This document shows, piece by piece, positions 1 to 7,868 of a DNA stretch of 64,000 nt. The notes under the pieces were generated by a model that was not told the DNA's origin, did not search any database, and saw nothing but the letters and a program-made list of their open reading frames with translations. Every line of letters begins with the position of its first letter. The stretch's first letter is position 1. The DNA is from Solobacterium sp. (GTDB lineage: Bacteria; Bacillota_I; Bacilli_A; Erysipelotrichales; Erysipelotrichaceae). The translations under genes were made by a program, and so were the position numbers. The stretch spans positions 45,465-109,464 of the forward strand of contig JAKVKC010000003.1 of the NCBI GenBank assembly GCA_022486705.1, written 5' to 3'.

Positions 1-327
1 GCAATGTCCAGACTTCTTGCATGACAGGCAGTCCTTGTTATGATTTGAAAGCATCAGTTCCAAGGTGTTTCTTCTTCCCTGCAAAGCACGTTCACTGTTG
101 GTAAAGACTTCCATTCCCTCTGAGATCGGTGTGGTGCAGGAGCTCAGCAGCGTTCTTGCCTTCTTTACTTCAACTAAGCAGATACGGCATGCGCCGGATT
201 TATTAATATCTTTCAGATAGCATAAGGTAGGAATATAGATGCCATTTTCGCGGGCAGCCTGCAGGATCGTCTTTCCTGCTTCTGCTTCAATTGCGCGATT
301 GTTTATCTTTAAATGTACTGTTGTCAT
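1..327 (-). CDS. hndD: [FeFe] hydrogenase catalytic subunit, N-terminal part (partial)
   Basis: Only the first 109 codons are in the window; the 3' part lies off the left edge. The visible part is a plant-type [2Fe-2S] ferredoxin domain with the spaced cysteines in TLCYLKDIN, GACRICLVE and SSCTTP. It is followed by the start of the His/Cys [4Fe-4S] domain (DCLSCKKSGHC at the edge). This is the N-terminal layout of HndD/HydA-type [FeFe] hydrogenases, and also of NuoG and some formate dehydrogenases. The neighbouring hndA, hndB and hndC make hydrogenase by far the best call, but the H-cluster motifs themselves are not visible. The ATG at 327 has an AAGGAAGG ribosome site, and the gene starts 14 bases after hndC stops. 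It would reduce protons using electrons from NAD(P)H and ferredoxin in the cytoplasmic HndABCD complex. Confidence 0.85.
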   Translation of the reverse strand, partial: MTTVHLKINNRAIEAEAGKTILQAARENGIYIPTLCYLKDINKSGACRICLVEVKKARTLLSSCTTPISEGMEVFTNSERALQGRRNTLELMLSNHNKDCLSCKKSGHC

Positions 328-341
328 TTTATCTTCCTTCC

Positions 342-2144
342 TTAATGTCTTTCTACGGCATTGAAGCGGCAGGAACTGATGCATGTACCGCACTTAATGC
401 ACTTGCTTGTATCAATCTTGAATACTTCTTTGCCGGCGACACCGGTGATTGCCTCAACTGGGCAGTTCCTTGCACACATTGAGCACTTGCGGCACTTATC
501 CGGATTGATAGAATAGGTCAGCAGATGTTTGCATACACCGGCTGGACATTTCTTATCGACGATATGCGCAATGTATTCATCTCTGAAGTGGTTCAGGGTA
601 GACAGAATTGGATTCGGTGCTGTCTGACCAAGTCCGCATAATGCCGTATCCTTGATCTCATAGCAGAGCTTTTCCATTTCATCCAGCATCTCCATCGTGC
701 CTTCGCCATCGGTGATCTTTGTCAGCATTTCCAGCAGACGCTTTGTGCCGACACGGCATGGTGTGCATTTGCCGCAGGATTCATCACAGATAAATTCCAT
801 ATAGAACTTTGCGACATCGACCATACAGTTATCTTCATCCATGACGATCATACCGCCGGATCCCATCATGGAACCAGCCTTGATCAGGTTGTCATAATCG
901 ATCGGTGTATCCAATTCTTTTTCCGTCAGACAGCCGCCGGAAGGTCCGCCGGTCTGTACTGCTTTGAAGGCTTTATTATTCGGACAGCCGCCGCCGATAT
1001 CATAAATGATCTCACGCAGTGTCGTGCCCATTGGAATCTCGACCAGGCCGGTATTCTTGATCTTTCCGCCCAGAGCGAAGACCTTGGTGCCCTTCGATTT
1101 TTCAGTGCCGATGGAAGAATACCAAGCTGCACCCTTATTGATGATCTGTGCTACATTGCCAAGTGTTTCAACGTTATTGATGCTGGTCGGCTTGCCCCAT
1201 ACACCATGAACAGCTGGGAATGGCGGCTTTGGATTCGGCATGCCGCGCTTTCCTTCGATGGAAGAGATCAATGCCGTCTCTTCTCCGCAGACAAAGGCAC
1301 CTGCACCTAAACGCAGTTCAATATCAAAATCAAATCCTGAATTGAAAATATTTTTTCCTAACAGGTCGTATTTATGTGCCTGATCAATAGCAATCTGCAG
1401 TCTCTGTACAGCTATTGGATATTCCGCACGGATATAGATATATCCCTGATGAGCACCGACAGCATAGGCCATGATGGCCATGCCTTCCAACACTGCATGC
1501 GGATCGCCTTCCAGCAGAGAACGATCCATGAATGCACCTGGATCACCTTCATCTGCATTGCAGATGACATACTTTTCATCGCCTGGTTCATTGGCTTCGA
1601 ACTGCCACTTCATGCCTGTGGAGAAACCGGCACCGCCTCTTCCTCTCAGACCGGAAGCTTTGATCTCATCAATGACTTCCTGCGGTTTCATGCTGGTCAG
1701 CACTTTTCCCAATGCCTCATAGCCATCCATTGCAATGTATTCATCAATATCTTCTGGATTGATCTTGCCGCAGTTGCGCAGCGCAATTCTCTGCTGCTTT
1801 TCATAGAACTTGATCTTATTGATATCTAAGATCTTCTCATGTGTCTGCAGATCCTCATCGCTCAGCTGAAGTTCTTTTACAACTCTTCCTTTGTAAATAT
1901 GTTCAGATACAATCTTCTCTACATCATCAACTTTGACATGAGAATAGAAGATCTGATCCGGATAAACAGCAACGATCGGTCCCTTCTGGCAAAGTCCGAA
2001 GCATCCTGTTTTGATGACGCTGACTTCCTGATCAAGCTGGTATTTTTTCAGCGTTTCAATGAAAGCATCATAGATGCCAGCTGAATTGCTGGCGGAACAG
2101 CCTGTGCCTGCACAGATCAGTATATTCGTACGATATGTTGGCAT
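342..2144 (-). CDS. hndC: NAD(P)-dependent hydrogenase flavin subunit, NuoF-like (HndC/HydB)
   Basis: This 600-residue subunit is the diaphorase: it binds FMN and NAD(P)H and passes electrons to or from the hydrogenase subunit. Domains in order are an N-terminal thioredoxin-like [2Fe-2S] domain (about residues 5-95, with TGCSASNS and TGCFGLCQKGP) and the NuoF core with the FMN/NAD glycine-rich loop GRGGAGFSTG (near residue 170) and GAFVCGEETAL (near 285). Next come the SLBB region and the [4Fe-4S] motif ESCGKCTPCR (near 460). The C-terminus carries a two-cluster ferredoxin (CRKCSMCARNCP and CIKCGTCISSCR). This is the full-length layout of HndC/HydB from clostridial bifurcating hydrogenases. 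Its start overlaps the hndB stop by one base (TAATG). Confidence 0.95.
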   Translation of the reverse strand: MPTYRTNILICAGTGCSASNSAGIYDAFIETLKKYQLDQEVSVIKTGCFGLCQKGPIVAVYPDQIFYSHVKVDDVEKIVSEHIYKGRVVKELQLSDEDLQTHEKILDINKIKFYEKQQRIALRNCGKINPEDIDEYIAMDGYEALGKVLTSMKPQEVIDEIKASGLRGRGGAGFSTGMKWQFEANEPGDEKYVICNADEGDPGAFMDRSLLEGDPHAVLEGMAIMAYAVGAHQGYIYIRAEYPIAVQRLQIAIDQAHKYDLLGKNIFNSGFDFDIELRLGAGAFVCGEETALISSIEGKRGMPNPKPPFPAVHGVWGKPTSINNVETLGNVAQIINKGAAWYSSIGTEKSKGTKVFALGGKIKNTGLVEIPMGTTLREIIYDIGGGCPNNKAFKAVQTGGPSGGCLTEKELDTPIDYDNLIKAGSMMGSGGMIVMDEDNCMVDVAKFYMEFICDESCGKCTPCRVGTKRLLEMLTKITDGEGTMEMLDEMEKLCYEIKDTALCGLGQTAPNPILSTLNHFRDEYIAHIVDKKCPAGVCKHLLTYSINPDKCRKCSMCARNCPVEAITGVAGKEVFKIDTSKCIKCGTCISSCRFNAVERH

Positions 2145-2530
2145 CAGAGCTTACCATTCGCTTTCTCAGCAGCATCCACCGTATATTCTTCAACAACTTT
2201 GCCTTCACCAACATGTTCCTTCAGAATGCGGGAGGCCTTTTCCGGTGTGACATGAACATAAGTCACCTGATGGTTGTCCTTGTCAAAGATCTGCACGATC
2301 GGTTCATACGAATTCAGACCGATATCACCTGTCTGAGTAATGACACAGTTGTAATTGTTGTCAGATGCATCTTTAACTAGCTGGTTTAATACTGGACGTG
2401 CACCGGCAGCGATGCCGCTGGTTGCCATGCCGACAACAACACGATACTCTTTGCCGCCTTCGCGCATTTCTACTTTCTTTAAAGCTTCATCACGCAGTTT
2501 CTTCAAATCATCAAGACTTTTCATATTCAC
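2144..2530 (-). CDS. hndB: Hydrogenase subunit HndB-like, thioredoxin-fold, cluster cysteines missing
   Basis: A 128-residue protein matching HndB, the small thioredoxin-fold subunit that normally carries a [2Fe-2S] cluster between HndA and HndC. The family blocks are recognisable: VVVGMATSGIAAGARPV at residues 31-47, and TQTGDIGLNSYEPIV at 65-79. However, Ser38, Asp69 and Asn73 occupy the places where cluster-binding relatives have cysteine, and the only cysteine in the protein is Cys62. The copy therefore probably cannot hold a cluster and may be structural. The start overlaps the upstream HATPase gene by four bases (ATGA), and the hndC start overlaps its stop. The family call is firm; the loss of the cluster is inferred from the cysteine pattern remembered for the family. 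Confidence 0.85.
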   Translation of the reverse strand: MNMKSLDDLKKLRDEALKKVEMREGGKEYRVVVGMATSGIAAGARPVLNQLVKDASDNNYNCVITQTGDIGLNSYEPIVQIFDKDNHQVTYVHVTPEKASRILKEHVGEGKVVEEYTVDAAEKANGKL

Positions 2531-3078
2531 TCCTCCTTACTTAGTGAAGTAATTCCGCTGTTGATATAATCATGGATCCATAAGAGAATATCCGGTTCCA
2601 GAAGACTGACACCTTCCAGCTGTTTCTTGATATCCTCTGTATCAAAGACAAATTCTTTTTTATCAAATGCATATTCAAATCTGAGATGAATATTTTCATT
2701 GGCCTGGATCACACTCATGATCGTCTGCCCCATATCACCAATTGGCGGCGTATCAATAAAGCTCCGCTGTACAGAACAATGGATCTCCGTGCCGACGCCC
2801 TTTTGGCTTTGAATGGTGAATGAACCATGGCACATATCCGCCAGTCCTTTCAGAAAGCTAAGGCCCAGGCCGATAGATCGTGTTGTTCTTGTTGTATGGA
2901 ACGGATCAACAAAGCGTTCTGCATCTGCCTGATCCATTCCTTTGCCGTCATCCTTGACGCTCATTTCAATCGTATCTTCCTCTGTCTTTTCAAAGACTTT
3001 CAGAATGATATTCTTTGCACCGGCAGAAACACTGTTGATCAGTATTTCCAAGAGATGCATGGCCAGATCTTCCATCAT
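2527..3078 (-). CDS. ATP-binding protein of the HATPase (GHKL) family
   Basis: About 183 residues with a histidine-kinase-like ATPase fold and no dimerisation or sensor domain. The N-box region lies around EILINSVSAGA, the G1 box is DDGKGM, followed by PFHTTR, and the G2 box is GLGLSFLK. The C-terminal third is less typical. The ATG at 3078 overlaps the TGA of the PHP gene as ATGA, suggesting translational coupling; a GTG 15 bases further upstream is possible but less likely. Such stand-alone HATPase proteins recur beside DRTGG, PHP and Fe-S proteins in clostridial hydrogenase operons, where a sensory or anti-sigma-like role is suspected but unproven. Substrate and partner cannot be read from the sequence. 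Confidence 0.85.
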   Translation of the reverse strand: MMEDLAMHLLEILINSVSAGAKNIILKVFEKTEEDTIEMSVKDDGKGMDQADAERFVDPFHTTRTTRSIGLGLSFLKGLADMCHGSFTIQSQKGVGTEIHCSVQRSFIDTPPIGDMGQTIMSVIQANENIHLRFEYAFDKKEFVFDTEDIKKQLEGVSLLEPDILLWIHDYINSGITSLSKEE

Positions 3079-3776
3079 AGATTTCGGCGCCACAGCCTCT
3101 GCAGCTGTGCCTCACAGATCTCATGGATCGGTTCGCTGATATCGATCAGCCGATGAGCATCGGAATCCATGAGCCAGACGGTACTGTCCTTATTGATCCA
3201 TGGATGGCTTTTTTCAATCACGCTCATATCTTCTTCTTTTTTCACCTCGATACCGTCATACGGCAGATCTTTTGGAATGAATCCAAGCTGTACAAGAATA
3301 CTGTTTGTGCGGCCGACTGCATGTGCCAATACAGCAGCCCCGCCATGATGATGAATGGACTCAACTGTTTCTTCCAAAGATGCATCCAAGGAAGTAATCA
3401 GCAATGCTTTCTCCTCGGCAATCACTTCATCCTTTTCATTCATGATCAGTTCGTGACCGAAGTACTTCGGATCATATTCTGTACGGATCAATTTTTTATC
3501 GATCCATTCCTGCATCCCAAGTGCATCGTTCAGTGTCCTGAAATATCCTAAGACATGGACTTCCTCGATGGTCTGCAGTTCGCAGCCATAGATCAGTCTG
3601 ATCCCTGCTTTCGCTGCACATCGATCGACGGCAGGAAGATTGCGGCAGGAATTATGATCCGTAACAGCAATCACATCCAAACCTTTGATGGCAGCCATGT
3701 TGCAGATATTGTTCGGTGTCATATCATCATCTGCACAGGGACTGAGACAGGAATGAATATGCAGATCGTAATGCAT
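3075..3776 (-). CDS. PHP-domain metal-dependent phosphoesterase
   Basis: A 233-residue PHP-domain protein. The metal-site motifs are in order: DLHIHSCLSPC at the N-terminus, TDHNS near residue 40, GCEL near 66, an internal His in AAVLAHAVG, and MDSDAH near the C-terminus. These proteins hydrolyse phosphoesters with a tri-metal centre; the substrate of this subgroup is unknown. The gene abuts the upstream DRTGG gene with no spacing and overlaps the downstream HATPase gene. It belongs to the six-gene regulatory insert of the hydrogenase operon. A role in making or degrading a small signalling nucleotide is possible but is speculation. Confidence 0.85.
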   Translation of the reverse strand: MHYDLHIHSCLSPCADDDMTPNNICNMAAIKGLDVIAVTDHNSCRNLPAVDRCAAKAGIRLIYGCELQTIEEVHVLGYFRTLNDALGMQEWIDKKLIRTEYDPKYFGHELIMNEKDEVIAEEKALLITSLDASLEETVESIHHHGGAAVLAHAVGRTNSILVQLGFIPKDLPYDGIEVKKEEDMSVIEKSHPWINKDSTVWLMDSDAHRLIDISEPIHEICEAQLQRLWRRNL

Positions 3777-4109
3777 TTAAATACCTAACTGATGCAAAGC
3801 TACCGCAGTCTCATACGAAGGCAGTCCGCTTTCAATGATCACTAGTTTTTCTTCAGCTGCTTTTTGGATGAATTCCTCGGTCACGGCTGCATTGTCAGCG
3901 ATAATGACACAGGAGAATTCCCGCAGTACCGCGACCGCCAGGACATTGATATGCACTTGGACGGTGATCCATGCATCCCCTTCATTTCCTCTGCCCATGA
4001 CCCAGCTGAGCAGATCGCCTTCATATGCACCAGAGATTTCTTTGCTGAGATCAAGCTGCGGCGTATCCAGCTGCCAATGGGTCGCATCAATACATTCCTG
4101 TATCTTCAT
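3777..4109 (-). CDS. DRTGG-domain protein (first copy in operon order: second)
   Basis: A 110-residue protein fitting the small DRTGG-domain family: an N-terminal segment, a central VMGRGNEGDAWITVQVHINVLAVAVL stretch split here by strand-loop patterns, and a C-terminal Rossmann-like half ending ESGLPSYETAVALHQLGI. The typical literal DRTGG string is absent. DRTGG domains are also found between the domains of some phosphotransacetylases and beside CBS domains, and are thought to be ligand sensors. The start overlaps the Fe-S protein gene by four bases. Together with the longer relative at 5690-6058, it gives this operon two such modules. The family call rests on overall resemblance and context. 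Confidence 0.7.
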   Translation of the reverse strand: MKIQECIDATHWQLDTPQLDLSKEISGAYEGDLLSWVMGRGNEGDAWITVQVHINVLAVAVLREFSCVIIADNAAVTEEFIQKAAEEKLVIIESGLPSYETAVALHQLGI

Positions 4110-5281
4110 TCTTCTGCTCCTTTATTCAGTATTCTGCATGATTTTAACGAACGATTTCCGTTCACTATTTCTTCAGCCATTGAACGACATGTCTGTTTCC
4201 CGCATGCACCGCAGTCATATCCCGGAAGTTCTTCCAGGATGGCATTGACCTTTTGAAATGCATTCATCTTTTCAGCAAAAGTACGTGTATCTTCATTCTT
4301 CAGATATGCATCTGAGAACAGTTCATCAAACGGAAGTTCTGAAGGTGTTTTTTTAGGCACATCTTTCAGCTTATCAATAAACTCATTGACTAGGTATGTA
4401 CTGCCCCAGAGCAGATGGCCGCCGATGCATCCGTTGTAGCAGGAATACAGTGACAGCAGATGATACTGATTCAATATGCCGAATTCAGATTCATCCAGGA
4501 TCTCGGAGATCTTTTCAAAACCATCCGCGACAAGGACATCTGCTTTCTGTATGCGGCTCTGCACAGCACATGTCTGCAGTCCCTCAACACATAAGGCGAC
4601 CGGTTCTCTGCCTTTATGGAGATTCTCACGGATCCTAGGAAACAGATCTGTAAGTGACAGGGCATGATCTACTTCATACATATCATTGCCATATGGATAT
4701 TTCGCCAAGGCCAAGTTTGCTTCACATTCACATAGATTGAAGATGCCAAGATGGTCTGACTTGACTCTGCGGCGGATCTGCTTTGCACAGATCTCAGACG
4801 GATACTGCAGCTGCAGCACATTCTCGCCCAGAATACTGTATTTCTTTGAGATCAATTCATTGACGACGGGGCAGAAAGATTCAATGAAGTTAAAATCCTT
4901 GGCAGATTCAGAGATCAAAGAAGCTTCTTTTGCCAGCTGTGCATCAATATCTGTATGATCAACAACTTCATCAAAGCCAAGCTGCTTGATTGCATAGAAC
5001 AGTTCTTCGGCATCCTGCGCTGACTGACAGCGTGAGAATAACCCCGTCGGTACAATGCATACCGTGTAATCATAATTTTTGATATCTTCCAATGTACTTC
5101 CGTGTGAGACCATGCCTTTGCTGTGGCATGCCCGCACACACCGGCCGCAGTTGATGCAGTCCTGTTTATCAATATGAATACGATTGTCCGCCATAGAGAT
5201 AGCTCCGGTCGGACATGCATGAAGACATTTCATGCATCGTACGCAGTGTTCCAAAGTATATGCAATGACTGACTTGCTCAT
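4106..5281 (-). CDS. Ferredoxin plus degenerate H-cluster-like domain protein, putative redox sensor
   Basis: A 391-residue protein. Residues 13-23 and 42-52 form a two-[4Fe-4S] ferredoxin. The middle resembles the catalytic domain of [FeFe] hydrogenase, but motif 1 keeps only one cysteine (ESFCPVV, Cys137), motif 2 is YPSEICAK (Cys165) instead of MPCxxK, and motif 3 is SCYNGCIGG (Cys281 and Cys285). The C-terminal 45 residues are an Fe-S domain of the CxxCx4C type (Cys357, Cys360, Cys365, then Cys382). The missing ligand residues suggest a sensor, or a protein carrying another cluster, rather than an active hydrogenase. It overlaps neighbours on both sides by four bases in the hydrogenase operon. 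A function in sensing redox state or hydrogen is inferred. Confidence 0.85.
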   Translation of the reverse strand: MSKSVIAYTLEHCVRCMKCLHACPTGAISMADNRIHIDKQDCINCGRCVRACHSKGMVSHGSTLEDIKNYDYTVCIVPTGLFSRCQSAQDAEELFYAIKQLGFDEVVDHTDIDAQLAKEASLISESAKDFNFIESFCPVVNELISKKYSILGENVLQLQYPSEICAKQIRRRVKSDHLGIFNLCECEANLALAKYPYGNDMYEVDHALSLTDLFPRIRENLHKGREPVALCVEGLQTCAVQSRIQKADVLVADGFEKISEILDESEFGILNQYHLLSLYSCYNGCIGGHLLWGSTYLVNEFIDKLKDVPKKTPSELPFDELFSDAYLKNEDTRTFAEKMNAFQKVNAILEELPGYDCGACGKQTCRSMAEEIVNGNRSLKSCRILNKGAEE

Positions 5282-5709
5282 TTTGCAGCCTCCGCAAAAG
5301 ACATGGTGATCGTCGTTCCTTTTGGAGATGACTGAATATCAAATGCATCGCTGACATTCTTCATATTCGGCAGTCCCATTCCAGCGCCAAATCCCATTTC
5401 CCGCGCTTTCTGATCGGCGGTAGAGAATCCCGGCGTCATTGCTTTGGCAATATCCGGAATGCCCGGCCCTGGATCTTTGAAGATCAATTGAACTCTGCCA
5501 TCCTGGAAAACATCCAGATCGATATGTCCGCCCCAAGCATGGATCAGCAGATTGATCTCTGCTTCATAAGAAGCGACTGCAATCCTTCTGAGCACACTGC
5601 TCTGAAAACCCAAAGCAGACAGTGTATGCTTGATATCAGAACTTGCTGTACCGGCATGGGCGAAATCATCTCTGGCAACTTCATAGTCTTTATGAAAGAT
5701 CGTTTCCAT
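5278..5709 (-). CDS. Anti-sigma-factor-like serine/threonine kinase, HATPase family
   Basis: A 143-residue HATPase-domain protein of the RsbW/SpoIIAB-like group. The N-box lies around SYEAEINLLIHAWGG, the G1 motif is KDPGPGIPD, and GFGAGMGLPNMK forms the G2 loop. These proteins bind ATP and can phosphorylate anti-anti-sigma partners, but no STAS partner is encoded nearby. The start lies 20 bases inside the end of the upstream DRTGG gene and the stop overlaps the Fe-S gene, so translation is tightly coupled. It is the second HATPase protein of the regulatory insert in the hydrogenase operon. Confidence 0.85.
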   Translation of the reverse strand: METIFHKDYEVARDDFAHAGTASSDIKHTLSALGFQSSVLRRIAVASYEAEINLLIHAWGGHIDLDVFQDGRVQLIFKDPGPGIPDIAKAMTPGFSTADQKAREMGFGAGMGLPNMKNVSDAFDIQSSPKGTTITMSFAEAAK

Positions 5710-6058
5710 GCGCTATTCCTTTCAGACCATTGCCATACAGAATGCCGCATGCTTCATACATTGTGCATGCCGTTGACAGGACAGCAATACCTCTCTCCTG
5801 CGCTGCCTGACAGATGTCAGGATTCAGTTTTTTATTGCGAACTAAAACAACCAAATGAATATCCAGCATTTCTGCTGTATTCAATGCCTGAACATTGCAC
5901 AGACCTGTGATCAGTACTGTTGATTCAGGTGAATTGCGGATCATAGCTAAAGCATCGCTCATCAGATCAGAAGCAAAGGCCGCATTAAAGTCTCGATTTT
6001 CTTTATCTTCTACGGTGATATCAGCATGCAGCAGTTCACGGATCTGATCTGTGTTCAT
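5690..6058 (-). CDS. DRTGG-domain protein
   Basis: A 122-residue protein of the DRTGG type, starting MNTDQIRELLHADI. An alternating hydrophobic core follows (TVLITGLCNVQALNTAEM, then HLVVLVRNKKL), and it ends with GIAVLSTACTMYEACGILY. It starts five bases after hndA stops and ends overlapping the anti-sigma-like kinase gene. In clostridial hydrogenase operons, a DRTGG protein, a HATPase protein and a ferredoxin/H-cluster-like protein regularly follow hndA. The ligand is unknown. Confidence 0.75.
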   Translation of the reverse strand: MNTDQIRELLHADITVEDKENRDFNAAFASDLMSDALAMIRNSPESTVLITGLCNVQALNTAEMLDIHLVVLVRNKKLNPDICQAAQERGIAVLSTACTMYEACGILYGNGLKGIAHGNDLS

Positions 6059-6062
6059 ATGT

Positions 6063-6560
6063 CTATGCCCTAGGAGATGCCTTTTCTTCTTCGATGATCT
6101 TTTTGATCAGTTCAGTGACCTGTCCAGGATTTGTATTGCCATGGACTTTCCCATCAATGACACATACCGGGGCAAGTCCGCAGGCGCCCAAGCATCTGGT
6201 CGCATCCAGTGAGAACATCCCATCTTCACTTGTTCCATTGATCGGTGTCTTGATCAGTTCAGTTACAGCATCAATGATCTTCTGCGATCCTTTGACATAG
6301 CACGCAGTTCCCAGACAGATATTCACAACATGCTTGCCCTTTGGCTGCGTCGTAAATCCCGCATAGAACATAACTACGCCATAAACTTCCGCTACACTGG
6401 AACCTACCGATGCCGCAATCTTTTCCATTGCTTCAAACGGAATGTAACCCAGCTGATTCTGCACATCATGCAGCATAACGATTGTCGGGCCAGGTTCAGA
6501 ATGATGCTTTTCTACAATTGCATCAATCTTCTTTAAAGCATCTTGATTCAGCTTCTCCAT
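6063..6560 (-). CDS. hndA: NADP-reducing hydrogenase subunit HndA, NuoE-like
   Basis: A 165-residue NuoE-type protein with a thioredoxin-fold [2Fe-2S] domain. The cluster ligands are visible as CLGTAC (Cys82, Cys87) and CLGAC (Cys123, Cys127), the standard C-x4-C plus C-x3-C pattern. The N-terminal helical part contains the family signature IVMLHDVQNQLGYIP. It accepts electrons from the flavin subunit in the Hnd/Hyd complex. It is the first gene of the hydrogenase operon, with the ribosome site AAGGAGG just upstream. A promoter with a Rex-like operator lies about 90-120 bases before the start. Confidence 0.95.
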   Translation of the reverse strand: MEKLNQDALKKIDAIVEKHHSEPGPTIVMLHDVQNQLGYIPFEAMEKIAASVGSSVAEVYGVVMFYAGFTTQPKGKHVVNICLGTACYVKGSQKIIDAVTELIKTPINGTSEDGMFSLDATRCLGACGLAPVCVIDGKVHGNTNPGQVTELIKKIIEEEKASPRA

Positions 6561-6648
6561 AATTCCTCCTTATTTAAATGATATTTTGTATTGTTTCAGA
6601 TGAATACTTCGTTAAAAAACTAAGCATCACACATAAATTCGCAAAAAA

Positions 6649-6680
6649 ATTATAGCATTTATTTGTGAATAATTACGCAA
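6649..6680 (-). promoter_or_regulatory. Promoter of the hydrogenase operon with a Rex-like operator
   Basis: On the minus strand, TATAAT (6649-6654) is preceded by TGC, giving an extended -10. Eight bases upstream of it, at 6663-6680, is the imperfect inverted repeat TTGTGAATAATTACGCAA (written on the plus strand). The B. subtilis Rex consensus is TTGTGAANNNNTTCACAA: the left half matches 7 of 7 and the right half 5 of 7. The site covers the -35 position, where a repressor would block RNA polymerase. Rex senses NADH/NAD+, so control of an NAD-linked hydrogenase makes sense. No rex gene is in the window. Confidence 0.6.
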
Positions 6681-6735
6681 AAAGTTACAAATTCATTTCC
6701 ATAAATCATGCTTTAAAGGCAAACATGAAAATAAT

Positions 6736-6764
6736 GAAAAAAAGCTGAAAGGATCTCTTTCGGC
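6736..6764 (-). terminator. Intrinsic terminator after hydE
   Basis: On the minus strand, GCCGAAAG (6764-6757), loop AGATC and CTTTCAGC (6751-6744) form an eight-pair stem, including one G-T pair, followed by a run of T. It lies 21-49 bases after the hydE stop. It separates the nine-gene nitrogenase-like operon from the hydrogenase operon promoter. Confidence 0.85.
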
Positions 6765-6785
6765 TTCTTGATTAGTAAACTGGTT

Positions 6786-7865
6786 TTATTGCTTGACATT
6801 TGCAGAATGCGGCATTTTTCCTGGGGCATCCCCGCGGCTGATCACCGTCTGATATCCAATGGATCTCATGCGATTGGAGATGCATGCAGAACAGAGCGAA
6901 GCGTCTTCACCTGTACAGATCTTATTGTTGTAGAGAAGATACTTGCCGCGAACTGCTTTTGGCGAAAGATTGGGCATGATCACATTGGCACCCGCCAGGA
7001 TGCCTTTTTCTCTCCCCTTCTGATCGATCGTTCCTAAAGCTGTTGTTGCCGGCAGAAGTGCGTTTGGAAACATCAGACGAAGGATCCCGATCATATATAG
7101 GCTCAATTCTGCTGAACCAGCTGGCTCAGCACAAAATGGCGTGTCATGATGCGGAATGAATGGACCGATGCCGATCATGTCAGGCTGCAGATCTTTTAAA
7201 TAATAAAGATCTGTTACAAGATCTTCGGTATGCTGTCCGGGCGACTGGATCATCATGCCGGCACCTACTTGGTAGCCGATCTCTTTCAGATCCTGCAGGC
7301 ATCTCATGCGATTGGCCAAGGTCTGATCAGAAGGATGGAGCTTCGCATAAAGCGAAGGCGATGCTGTTTCATGCCGCAGAAGATAGCGGTCTGCACCAGC
7401 ATCATAATACTTCTGATACTGTTCTCTTGTTTTTTCACCAATCGATAAAGTGATAGCTGAATCAGGCATTTCCTGTTTGATCGATCTGATCAGATGACAG
7501 AGCATCTCATCAGTATAGAACAGGTCTTCGCCCGACTGCAGTACGAAGGTACGGAAACCAAATGCATGTCCCTGCCTGCAGCATGCAAGAATGTCTTCTT
7601 CACTTAAGCGATATCGCTCTGCTTTCCGATTGTCACGTCGGATGCCGCAGTACAGACAGTTGCTTCTGCAATAGCTGGAGAATTCAACAATGCCGCGGAT
7701 ATACACAGTATTGCCAAATATCTGCTTTTGTACAGTTCTTGCTTTTGCAAAAAGATATGCAGCCGTTTCCTCATCTCTTTGATCGATCAATTTCATAAAT
7801 CCTTCTTTCGAAAGGATCTGCTTCTGATACAGCTGATCAATCAGCTCTTTGTTTTCTGCTTTCAT
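6786..7865 (-). CDS. hydE: [FeFe] hydrogenase maturation radical SAM enzyme HydE
   Basis: A 359-residue radical SAM enzyme. The SAM cluster motif is CRSNCLYC (Cys66, Cys70, Cys73), the C-x3-C-x2-C of HydE. The auxiliary cluster motif C-x7-C-x2-C is also present near the end (Cys317, Cys325, Cys328), as in Thermotoga maritima HydE. HydE converts the iron-cysteine complex made by HydG into the precursor of the two-iron subcluster of the H-cluster. It is the last gene of the operon that begins with the NifH-like gene, four bases after the TM1266-type gene, and is followed by a terminator. No HydG is in the window. BioB and PylB are relatives, but the extra motif and the hydF neighbourhood argue for HydE. 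Confidence 0.93.
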   Translation of the reverse strand: MKAENKELIDQLYQKQILSKEGFMKLIDQRDEETAAYLFAKARTVQKQIFGNTVYIRGIVEFSSYCRSNCLYCGIRRDNRKAERYRLSEEDILACCRQGHAFGFRTFVLQSGEDLFYTDEMLCHLIRSIKQEMPDSAITLSIGEKTREQYQKYYDAGADRYLLRHETASPSLYAKLHPSDQTLANRMRCLQDLKEIGYQVGAGMMIQSPGQHTEDLVTDLYYLKDLQPDMIGIGPFIPHHDTPFCAEPAGSAELSLYMIGILRLMFPNALLPATTALGTIDQKGREKGILAGANVIMPNLSPKAVRGKYLLYNNKICTGEDASLCSACISNRMRSIGYQTVISRGDAPGKMPHSANVKQ

Positions 7866-7868
7866 ATA

